Source: Deltaproteobacteria bacterium (GTDB taxonomy: Bacteria; Desulfobacterota; Desulfuromonadia; Desulfuromonadales; Geopsychrobacteraceae). From it: a stretch of DNA of 5,261 nt. Below, piece by piece: positions 1 through 5,261 of this stretch. The position numbers were made by a program, and so were the translations under genes. Each line of letters opens with the position of its first letter. Positions within the stretch are counted from its first letter, which is position 1. The stretch is taken from assembly GCA_009993495.1 (NCBI GenBank), contig JAACTI010000025.1, positions 1 to 5,261 on the forward strand. The letters are read 5' to 3'. The notes under the pieces are model-generated. The model made no database searches and was not told the origin of the DNA. It worked only from the letters and a program-made list of their open reading frames with translations.

Positions 1-65
1 TCGCCGCCTACATCACCGAGGTTAAGAATGGCGAATTCCCAACCGCGCAACATTCCTTCAAATAA
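1..65 (+). CDS. panB: 3-methyl-2-oxobutanoate hydroxymethyltransferase, C-terminal end only (partial)
   Basis: The window opens inside this gene. The frame starting at position 3 reads AAYITEVKNGEFPTAQHSFK and ends at TAA 63-65. This matches the usual PanB C-terminus, a helix followed by a short tail of the form EV-x-x-G-x-[FY]-P-x-x-x-H-[ST]-F, and the call is supported by panC starting 23 bp downstream. PanB transfers a hydroxymethyl group from 5,10-methylenetetrahydrofolate to 2-oxoisovalerate, giving ketopantoate in the cytoplasm, the first committed step of the pantoate arm. Only 20 residues are visible, so no catalytic residue can be checked. The operon promoter must lie upstream of the window. 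Confidence 0.85.
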   Translation, partial: AAYITEVKNGEFPTAQHSFK

Positions 66-88
66 CTATCCCCAGGATCAGTGCAACA

Positions 89-955
89 ATGCTCATTCTT
101 GATTCCGTAGCGGCCATGCAGCAGTGGAGCCAGGCGCGCAGACAGGCGGGGCAAGACATCGCCTTTGTCCCCACCATGGGTTTTCTGCATCAGGGGCATG
201 TTTCCTTACTTGATGCGGCACGTAAGGCTGCCGATCTGCTGGTGTTGTCGATTTTTGTCAACCCGACCCAGTTTGGCGCCGGTGAAGATTTTGACACCTA
301 TCCTCAAGACTTGGCTAAGGATACCCACCTGGCCAAAAAGGCCGGGGTCGATGTAGTTTTTGTGCCCCCCGCGGCCCAAATGTATCCCCAGGGCTACAAT
401 AGCTGGGTCGAAGTTGCCGGGATCACCGAGGTGCTCTGTGGTGCCAGCCGTCCGGGGCATTTTCGCGGCGTGACCACGGTGGTTAACAAGCTTTTCAATA
501 TTATCGCCCCCAGGGTCGCATTTTTCGGTAACAAAGATTTCCAACAGTTGGCGGTGATTCGCCGCATGGTGAAAGATCTCAACCTGCCGGTGGATATTGT
601 CGGGCTGCCCATTGTTCGCGAGGCCGATGGCTTAGCCATGAGTTCGCGCAACAGCTATCTCGCGCAGGAAGAACGTCAACAGGCTCTGTGCCTCTCCCAG
701 GCGATCGCGCAGGCACAACAGCTGGCAAAAAACGGTGAGCTGCGGGTGACGGAAATTTTGCATCGGTTGCGGATGTCGATCGAAAGCCATCTCCTGGTAA
801 AAATTGATTATCTGAAAATTTGTCATCAGGACAGCCTGCAAGAACAGATGCTGGTTGATGAAAATTCGGTGCTGTTGCTGGCGGTTTTTATCGGGCGTAC
901 CCGTTTGATCGATAACGCTTTTGTGATGGAACCTGTGGCAAAAATCCCCCTGTGA
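89..955 (+). CDS. panC: Pantothenate synthetase (pantoate--beta-alanine ligase)
   Basis: This cytoplasmic enzyme condenses pantoate with beta-alanine at the cost of ATP (to AMP and PPi), through a pantoyl-adenylate intermediate. At 288 residues it has the normal family length (about 280). The nucleotidyltransferase signatures are present: PTMGFLHQGH at residues 28-37 (the HIGH-type motif, H34 and H37), SIFVNPTQF at 54-62 with the pantoate-contacting Q61, GHFRGV at 123-128, FFGNKDFQQL at 145-154, and the KMSKS-like loop MSSRN at 184-188. N148 stands where many relatives have Glu (FGEKD), a position I believe is variable. ATG 89 gives the typical PanC opening (MLI-). AGGA at 74-77 could act as the ribosome binding site, with a rather long 11-nt spacer. 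The gene lies 23 bp after panB and 18 bp before panP. No frameshift or missing motif is seen. Confidence 0.97.
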   Translation: MLILDSVAAMQQWSQARRQAGQDIAFVPTMGFLHQGHVSLLDAARKAADLLVLSIFVNPTQFGAGEDFDTYPQDLAKDTHLAKKAGVDVVFVPPAAQMYPQGYNSWVEVAGITEVLCGASRPGHFRGVTTVVNKLFNIIAPRVAFFGNKDFQQLAVIRRMVKDLNLPVDIVGLPIVREADGLAMSSRNSYLAQEERQQALCLSQAIAQAQQLAKNGELRVTEILHRLRMSIESHLLVKIDYLKICHQDSLQEQMLVDENSVLLLAVFIGRTRLIDNAFVMEPVAKIPL

Positions 956-973
956 AGGCGAACAACTAAAACT

Positions 974-2626
974 ATGCCGAAATCGAAAGACGCCGCTCGC
1001 GCCACCCTGCAAAACCTGTACCGAATCTTTACTGTCCCCGAGGCTCCCGACTCGACCCTGGGGGTCATAGATCAAGAAATTAGCGGCGATGTCGCCGGTT
1101 TTCTGCGCACGCACATTGTTGCCCTCGAACGCCCGATCGAAGAGATTGAGGCCGACTTTCTTACCACCGAAATTCCTGAGGAACCGACCTTCGTTTCTGA
1201 GTACACCGAATTTGTGCAGCAAAAGCTGGTCGCCCAGTCAGTTCACACCGCCGCACCCGGTTTTATCGGGCACATGACCTCGGCGTTACCCTATTTTATG
1301 CTGCCCCTGTCGCGCATCATGACCGCCCTCAATCAGAATCTGGTCAAGGTTGAAACCTCCAAGGCCTTCACCCCGATGGAGCGTCAGGTGCTGGCCATGC
1401 TGCATCGTTTGATTTATCGCTGCGAAAGCGATTTTTACCCCCAATGGATTCACAACAGCCGTCATGCCCTGGGGGCCTTTTGTTCAGGAGGCACCATTGC
1501 CAATATCACGGCCCTGTGGGTGGCACGTAATCGCTTGTTTGCCCCGCAGGAAAATTTTCGGGGAATTGCGCGTGAAGGCCTGAGCCGCGCCCTCAACTTT
1601 CATGGCGTCAGCGGCCTGGCGGTGCTGGTGTCAGCGCGCGGCCACTATTCCCTGGGCAAGGCGACCGATCTTCTCGGCATCGGCCGTGATCAGCTGCGCT
1701 TGATCGAAATTGATGATCATAACCGCATAGATCTGAAGCTTCTGGCGCACGAATTCAAACAACTCGCCGCCGAAAATATACGCCCCCTGGCATTGGTTGG
1801 CATCGCGGGTACCACCGAAACCGGCAATGTTGACCCCCTGCATGCCATGGCCGATCTGGCGGCCGAACACCGATGTCATTTCCATGTAGACGCCGCCTGG
1901 GGCGGGCCGACGCTCTTCTCGACGCGTTACCGTCATTTGCTTGACGGCATCGAACGTGCCGATTCGGTGACCCTCGATGCGCACAAACAATTGTACGTGC
2001 CCATGGGGGCGGGGATGGTTCTGTTTAAAGACCCGGCTGCCCTTTCGGCCATCGAACATCATGCCGCGTACATTTTGCGTGAAGGATCCAAGGACTTGGG
2101 GAGTCACACCCTGGAAGGTTCACGCCCCGGCAAAGCGATGCTGGTGCATGCCGGCTTGTCGATTATCGGCCGTAAGGGCTATGAATTATTGATTGACACC
2201 GGCATTGAACGGGCGCGCAGCTTTGCCGCCCTGATTGATGCGCACCCCGATTTTGAATTGACCAGCGCGCCGGAATTAAACATTTTAACCTATCGCTATT
2301 GCCCCGCTCGCGTGCAACACGCCTTCAAGCGTTGCCATGAGCAGGAATCTGCCCAGATTAACGCCCTCCTCGATCAGGTGACCCAACTGATGCAAAAGAT
2401 GCAGCGCGCAGCCGGCAAAACCTTTGTTTCCCGTACCCGCTTGCGTTCTCCCGCCTATGGCCCGGAATTGCTCACCGTGTTACGGGTGGTGCTGGCCAAT
2501 CCCTTGACGACAAATGAAATTTTCAGTGAAGTTCTGGCTGAACAGCTTGAGCTGGCACAGCACCCCGATATTGCTGATTTGTTGATGCAGATTGACTCTT
2601 TACTTTTGCCTGACGCTGCCCTGTAA
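974..2626 (+). CDS. panP: Putative pyridoxal-phosphate-dependent aspartate 1-decarboxylase (PanP type)
   Basis: This 550-residue protein is a fold-type I group II (glutamate/aromatic) decarboxylase. PLP-site residues are visible in order: SGGTIAN at 171-177 (phosphate binding), H224 in ARGHYS (stacks on the PLP ring), GTTETG at 279-284, D306 in HVDAAWGG (pairs with the pyridine nitrogen), and the Schiff-base lysine K338 in DAHK. The N-terminal part contains GFIGHMTSALP at 96-106 and a conserved stretch around 119-134 (NQN, VKVETSKAFTP) that I recognise from the PanP family (TIGR03799). That family was proposed as a non-orthologous replacement for pyruvoyl-dependent PanD and was noted beside panB and panC in Geobacter. 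Its role here is to make beta-alanine from L-aspartate for the adjacent PanC. ATG 974 is the first start after the panC stop. The nearest SD-like run, GAAGG at 954-958, is 15 nt away, so initiation may rely on coupling to panC. Assignment among group II decarboxylases is strong from context; substrate specificity is inferred. Confidence 0.9.
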   Translation: MPKSKDAARATLQNLYRIFTVPEAPDSTLGVIDQEISGDVAGFLRTHIVALERPIEEIEADFLTTEIPEEPTFVSEYTEFVQQKLVAQSVHTAAPGFIGHMTSALPYFMLPLSRIMTALNQNLVKVETSKAFTPMERQVLAMLHRLIYRCESDFYPQWIHNSRHALGAFCSGGTIANITALWVARNRLFAPQENFRGIAREGLSRALNFHGVSGLAVLVSARGHYSLGKATDLLGIGRDQLRLIEIDDHNRIDLKLLAHEFKQLAAENIRPLALVGIAGTTETGNVDPLHAMADLAAEHRCHFHVDAAWGGPTLFSTRYRHLLDGIERADSVTLDAHKQLYVPMGAGMVLFKDPAALSAIEHHAAYILREGSKDLGSHTLEGSRPGKAMLVHAGLSIIGRKGYELLIDTGIERARSFAALIDAHPDFELTSAPELNILTYRYCPARVQHAFKRCHEQESAQINALLDQVTQLMQKMQRAAGKTFVSRTRLRSPAYGPELLTVLRVVLANPLTTNEIFSEVLAEQLELAQHPDIADLLMQIDSLLLPDAAL

Positions 2627-2632
2627 ACCCCC

Positions 2633-3907
2633 ATGGCTAAAATCTACACCGCCAGATATCTGTTGCAGGCCGATGGCAGGCTGCTCGAAAATGCGGCCCT
2701 GCTTGAAGACCAGGGACGGATCCTGCGGATTGATCAACCCGCAGGGTTGCAACGCGAGGCGCCAAGCGCAAACTGGGTTGATTATCCCGATGCGCTAATT
2801 CTGCCGACTTTTATCAATGCTCACACGCATCTTGAGCTAAGCTTTTATCCGCAATGGGCCAGCGCGGCAGGGGTGGGCAATGCTTCCTGCAATTTTGTTG
2901 ACTGGATACTGCGTCTGGTCAAGGTCAAACGCAGCCTCAAACCCGCCCAGCTCGACGAGGCGGTCAGCCATGGCCTGCAACTGAGCCTGCAAGGGGGAAC
3001 CGCTGCCCTGGGAGATATTCTTTCGCGCTTCGAAGCCAGTAGCTGTTATGCGGCCTCACCCTTGTGTGGGCGGGTGTTTCTCGAAACCCTGGGCCAAGAT
3101 CGCGACCTGACCCAGCAGCTTTACAAAAAACTGGATAAACAACTTAAAACGGGCAAAGCCGGGCGCTTTGAACAGGGTGTCAGCCCTCATAGTCCCTATA
3201 CGATACGCCCCCATTATATGCGCCAGCTTTACGAGCGCTGTCGTGCTGACGGGCTGGCCTGTTGTACCCATATTGCTGAATCTGCGGCAGAAGTTGATTT
3301 TCTTGATACGGGTAGGGGGGAACTGGTTGAACGCTTCTACACCGCGATCAACTGGCATCAACATCGCCCTGCGGCCAGGAATATCCGTCCCGTGGATTTT
3401 CTGCAACAACAGGAGGGGCTTTTCGCCAACCATCTGCTGGTGCATGGCGTGCAGTTGACCTTGCCGGAAATAAAACTCATTGCCAACCGGGGAGCAACTC
3501 TGGTTTTATGTCCGCGTTCCAACGCCCATTTACAGGTGGGAACCGCACCCGTCGCCGCCTTGAAAAAAGCCGGGGTCAAGCTGGCACTGGGCACCGACAG
3601 TCTGGCGAGCAACCAAAGCCTTTCCCTGTGGGACGAAATGGCTTTTGCGGCACAGGTTTACGAAGATGCGCTCAGCCCTCTGGAACTCTTGGCCCTTGCA
3701 ACCACAGAAGGCGCAGCGGCCCTTGGTTTAAAGGGTCAGCTGGGTGATTTGCAACCCGGATTCCGTTGCAGCTTTCAAGTCGTGCGACCGACATCCTTTG
3801 CGCCCGCCCATTTGTTCCTCGAACAACTCATCCGGGCAGGGCAGGGCCTGCGGCCCGAAGCTGTCGTTCTTGATGGTCAAGAAGTTTTATCGCAGGTTTG
3901 TGCTTAA
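2633..3907 (+). CDS. COG0402-type metal-dependent amidohydrolase; possible aminodeoxyfutalosine deaminase
   Basis: This 424-residue protein belongs to the amidohydrolase superfamily, in the cytosine deaminase/SAH deaminase/TRZ-ATZ branch. It has a short N-terminal beta-sandwich strand set (residues 1-57), then a TIM-barrel carrying H64 and H66 in NAHTHLEL, H186 in SPHSPY, H213 and E216 in THIAES, H271 in LVHGV, and D322 in GTDSLASN. H64, H66, H213 and D322 are the expected ligands of one divalent metal, and E216 is the expected proton-shuttling acid. Such enzymes usually remove an amino group from a purine, pyrimidine or triazine ring. The SPHSPY and TDSLASNxSLSLWDEM style resembles the proteobacterial enzymes that deaminate 6-aminodeoxyfutalosine in the futalosine route to menaquinone, which fits an anaerobic respirer; that substrate is inference only. 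ATG 2633 lies 6 bp after the panP stop with no visible Shine-Dalgarno, so it is probably translated by coupling. A link to pantothenate synthesis is not evident. Confidence 0.88.
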   Translation: MAKIYTARYLLQADGRLLENAALLEDQGRILRIDQPAGLQREAPSANWVDYPDALILPTFINAHTHLELSFYPQWASAAGVGNASCNFVDWILRLVKVKRSLKPAQLDEAVSHGLQLSLQGGTAALGDILSRFEASSCYAASPLCGRVFLETLGQDRDLTQQLYKKLDKQLKTGKAGRFEQGVSPHSPYTIRPHYMRQLYERCRADGLACCTHIAESAAEVDFLDTGRGELVERFYTAINWHQHRPAARNIRPVDFLQQQEGLFANHLLVHGVQLTLPEIKLIANRGATLVLCPRSNAHLQVGTAPVAALKKAGVKLALGTDSLASNQSLSLWDEMAFAAQVYEDALSPLELLALATTEGAAALGLKGQLGDLQPGFRCSFQVVRPTSFAPAHLFLEQLIRAGQGLRPEAVVLDGQEVLSQVCA

Positions 3908-3910
3908 AAC

Positions 3911-3916
3911 AGGGAG
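3911..3916 (+). promoter_or_regulatory. Ribosome binding site that fixes the rseC-like start
   Basis: AGGGAG lies 5 nt before GTG 3922 and is the best Shine-Dalgarno in the window. It favours the GTG start over the in-frame TTG at 3898, which would overlap the preceding gene and add eight residues with no family counterpart. Confidence 0.8.
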
Positions 3917-3921
3917 AAACC

Positions 3922-4401
3922 GTGATTGTTGAAACCGGAACCGTCGTCGAATTAAAAAGCGCACAAATTGCGCTGGTACGTTGCCAAAAAAACAGTGCCT
4001 GCGACCACTGTCCCAGCAGCAACAGTTGTCATACCGAACAAGCAAGCAGCAGCGCAATGGTTGTTGAAGTTTATAATCCCTTGGAAGCCAAAATCGGCGA
4101 CCAGGTGAAGGTGGAAACCAGCACACGCCATTTTCTTCAGTCATCATTTGTGTTATATATCATCCCCGTTTTCGGGTTGCTCGTTGGAGCATTTGCCGGG
4201 CAATTGATTGGTGAGCATACTGACGTGGGGCTGGAGCCGGCCCTCTTGTCGGCCTTGATGGGAGTCGCTTTTATGGTGGGTACTTTTTTATGTATTCGCG
4301 TCGGCACCCGCGCCTTGCCACGGGAACTTTTCATGCCGAAAATTGTTGCAATAATCCCGCATTCCCGTCATCGCGAAAAAGATAAAAATCATGGGCATTA
4401 A
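3922..4401 (+). CDS. RseC/MucC-family membrane protein with N-terminal cysteine cluster
   Basis: Starting at GTG 3922 the product has 159 residues, the usual size for RseC/MucC proteins. The N-terminal cytoplasmic part begins MIVETGTVVEL and carries C21, C27, C30 and C36 in the spacing C-x5-C-x2-C-x5-C, which is the same as in E. coli RseC as I recall it. Two hydrophobic membrane segments follow at about residues 75-97 and 105-126, joined by a short acidic loop, and a basic, His-rich tail ends the protein. In E. coli, RseC modulates the sigma-E stress pathway and takes part with the Rsx complex in keeping SoxR reduced. Here no rpoE, rseA, rseB or rnf/rsx gene is adjacent, so the partner is unknown and a generic redox-linked membrane role is as far as the sequence goes. 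The gene sits 14 bp after the amidohydrolase, and its last 11 bases overlap smpB. Confidence 0.85.
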   Translation: MIVETGTVVELKSAQIALVRCQKNSACDHCPSSNSCHTEQASSSAMVVEVYNPLEAKIGDQVKVETSTRHFLQSSFVLYIIPVFGLLVGAFAGQLIGEHTDVGLEPALLSALMGVAFMVGTFLCIRVGTRALPRELFMPKIVAIIPHSRHREKDKNHGH

Positions 4402-4846
4402 GGTTATCGCCACCAACAAAAAGGCCTATCACGATTACTTTATCGAAGAGACCTACGAAGCCGGGCTGGTGCTTACCGGAACCGAAGTTAAATCCATTCG
4501 CGCCGGCAAGGTCAACTTGAAGGAATCCTTCTGTCGCATCAAGGATGGTGAAGCCTTTATCAACAATATGAATATCAGCCCTTACGATTTTGGTAACCGG
4601 GAAAATCACGATCCGACCCGTATGCGGAAGCTGCTGCTGCACCACGCCGAAATTGACAAACTGATCCGCGTCACCGAACAGAAGGGTCTGGCGCTGGTTC
4701 CAACGCGCATCTACTTCAAAGACAACCACGCCAAGCTCGAAATCGGGGTCGGTCGCGGCAAAAAACTCCACGACAAACGCCAAACCCTGAAACAAAAAGA
4801 AGCCAATCGCGAAATGGACCGCGCCATAAAGAATGTGAATCGATAA
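4391..4846 (+). CDS. smpB: SsrA-binding protein SmpB
   Basis: SmpB binds the tRNA-like domain of tmRNA and brings it, with EF-Tu, to ribosomes stalled without a codon in the A site. Its C-terminal tail then occupies the empty mRNA channel. The 151-residue product is a full-length, typical member: it opens MGIKVIATNKKAYHDYFIEE, followed by the oligonucleotide-binding beta-barrel with GTEVKSIRAGKVNL at about residues 30-43, then the PTRIYFKDNHAKLEIGVGRGKKLHDKR stretch spread over about 104-130, and a basic C-terminal tail ending in KNVNR. ATG 4391 lies inside the end of the rseC-like gene (11-bp overlap) with only a weak purine-rich stretch before it, which suggests translational coupling. Its RNA partner ssrA begins 92 bp downstream on the same strand, a common bacterial arrangement. 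Confidence 0.98.
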   Translation: MGIKVIATNKKAYHDYFIEETYEAGLVLTGTEVKSIRAGKVNLKESFCRIKDGEAFINNMNISPYDFGNRENHDPTRMRKLLLHHAEIDKLIRVTEQKGLALVPTRIYFKDNHAKLEIGVGRGKKLHDKRQTLKQKEANREMDRAIKNVNR

Positions 4847-4859
4847 TTTAAGAAATCAC

Positions 4860-4889
4860 TTGAAGAAATAACCCTTATCGTGTGATAAT
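4860..4889 (+). promoter_or_regulatory. Predicted sigma70-type promoter for ssrA
   Basis: A -35 candidate TTGAAG at 4860-4865 is followed after 18 nt by a -10 candidate GATAAT at 4884-4889. An extended -10 TG at 4881-4882 makes the block TGTGATAAT. Transcription would begin near 4896, leaving a leader of roughly 43 nt before the mature 5' end of tmRNA, to be removed by processing (RNase P is the usual enzyme). This is called by eye from consensus only. It is the only convincing promoter in the window and stands in the one real intergenic gap. Confidence 0.6.
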
Positions 4890-4938
4890 GGCAGCATTCA
4901 TAGTTCAGTAAAAGCACTACTAACCTCAACCAGTTTAA

Positions 4939-5261
4939 GGGGGTGTCAAGGTTTCGACGGGGGACGGAAACGAAGGTCGCATGCCGGAGTGGGCTGGCTC
5001 CGAAACAAGCCCAACTTAACTAAACGCAGACACTGACGTTAGTTACGCACTAGCAGCTTAATGCTGCTACGTCTTTTCATTCATCGCCTGTGTGGGTGCC
5101 GAGACGTTAATTGAGCAGGCTAGTTTCAGCGAAAGTCTGTGGCGCTGATGCGAAATCAAAGCAGAATCGCCTGGTGAATATCCTGTCTGTAGGAGCTTCA
5201 TCCGGTTAAATTAAAATGCAGACTAAGCATGTAGAAGCCTGTCGCGGAAAGCTTTCGGACG
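4939..5261 (+). ncRNA. ssrA: Transfer-messenger RNA (tmRNA, 10Sa RNA), 3' end cut by the window
   Basis: This RNA acts as tRNA and mRNA in ribosome rescue: it takes alanine, enters stalled ribosomes with SmpB, and adds a degradation tag. The 5' end GGGGGTG (4939-4945) is the first half of the acceptor stem, followed after seven bases by the conserved TTCGACGGG. Pseudoknot PK1 is visible: CGGAG 4985-4989 with CTCCG 4998-5002, crossed by GGGCT 4991-4995 with AGCCC 5008-5012. A second crossing pair, CGTCT 5070-5074 with AGACG 5102-5106 and GCCTG 5086-5090 with CAGGC 5116-5120, fits PK2. The helix TCAGCG 5126-5131 with CGCTGA 5143-5148 fits the start of PK3. The 3' conserved block with GACTAAGCATGTAGA (5221-5235) and TTTCGGACG (5253-5261) is present. 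By comparison with E. coli, about 27 bases (T arm, acceptor 3' strand and CCA) lie beyond the window. It is a one-piece, unpermuted tmRNA. Confidence 0.97.
5026..5061 (+). other. tmRNA tag reading frame (proteolysis tag ADTDVSYALAA)
   Basis: The resume codon GCA at 5026-5028 opens an 11-codon frame, ADTDVSYALAA, closed by TAA 5059-5061. The resume codon lies 13 bases after PK1, as expected. The C-terminal ALAA is the usual signal for ClpXP/ClpAP-type proteases. The stop codon sits in the TTAAT loop (5058-5062) of a perfect 7-bp hairpin, TAGCAGC 5051-5057 with GCTGCTA 5063-5069, the classic helix 5 position. The middle of the tag (TDVSY) differs from the E. coli form, and I associate it with Desulfuromonas/Pelobacter relatives from memory. 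Confidence 0.93.

Noticed and set aside
632..1222. 196-codon open frame on the - strand across the panC/panP junction
   Set aside because: It is antisense to two well-supported genes, shows no recognisable domain, and its openness follows from the codon use of the + strand genes.
1631..2107. 158-codon open frame on the - strand inside panP
   Set aside because: It lies wholly opposite the PLP-binding core of panP and resembles no family; it is a shadow frame.
89..3907. panC, panP and the amidohydrolase lie in the same reading phase, each separated by a single stop codon (TGA 953-955, TAA 2624-2626), suggesting possible read-through fusions
   Set aside because: Three genes sharing a phase is expected about one time in nine, each gene has its own ATG and a complete family-length product, and no read-through signal is evident.
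4331..4795. 154-codon open frame on the - strand opposite smpB
   Set aside because: It is antisense to a highly conserved gene, with composition typical of a reverse-frame artefact.
4847..4938. Possible rho-independent terminator after smpB
   Set aside because: No GC-rich hairpin followed by a T run is present; the only dyad is the short AT-rich one over the -10 box.
1..5261. Mobile element, CRISPR array, phage or defence system
   Set aside because: All long frames are explained by housekeeping genes, and no direct repeats, terminal inverted repeats, integrase or attachment duplication was seen. The 3' end of ssrA, a frequent integration site, lies outside the window and could not be examined.

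Overview
The window (5,261 bp, moderate GC by eye, all genes on the + strand) looks like a chromosomal core region of an anaerobic deltaproteobacterium of the Desulfuromonadales type (Geobacter, Desulfuromonas and Pelobacter relatives). The clues are a panB-panC-panP cluster, in which a PLP-dependent enzyme stands where pyruvoyl-type panD would be expected, a futalosine-type amidohydrolase next to it, and an smpB-ssrA pair whose tmRNA encodes the tag ADTDVSYALAA. The lineage is inferred from remembered gene content, not from a search.

Positions 1-2626 hold the pantothenate block. It contains the last 20 codons of panB (ketopantoate hydroxymethyltransferase), complete panC (pantothenate synthetase) and complete panP (putative PLP-dependent aspartate 1-decarboxylase). 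Together they supply both arms of vitamin B5 synthesis: PanB leads to pantoate, PanP makes beta-alanine from aspartate, and PanC joins the two with ATP.

Positions 2633-4401 hold two more genes in the same tightly packed run. The first is a COG0402-type metal-dependent amidohydrolase with the deaminase set of metal ligands; 6-aminodeoxyfutalosine deaminase of menaquinone synthesis is a reasonable guess. The second is a small RseC/MucC-family membrane protein with a C-x5-C-x2-C-x5-C cluster and two membrane segments. Its start is best placed at a GTG with a strong Shine-Dalgarno.

Positions 4391-5261 hold the trans-translation block. smpB overlaps the end of the rseC-like gene by 11 bases. A 92-bp gap carrying a good sigma70-type promoter follows, then ssrA (tmRNA), which is cut by the window end shortly before its 3' terminus. 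The SmpB protein and the tmRNA work together to rescue stalled ribosomes.

The five protein genes after panB are separated by 6 to 23 bp or overlap, and no terminator is visible among them, so a single long transcript from upstream of the window is likely. Nothing here looks like a mobile element, phage, CRISPR array or unknown defence system. The points most worth a second look are the panP replacement, the substrate of the amidohydrolase, and the unrelated housekeeping functions joined in one operon.
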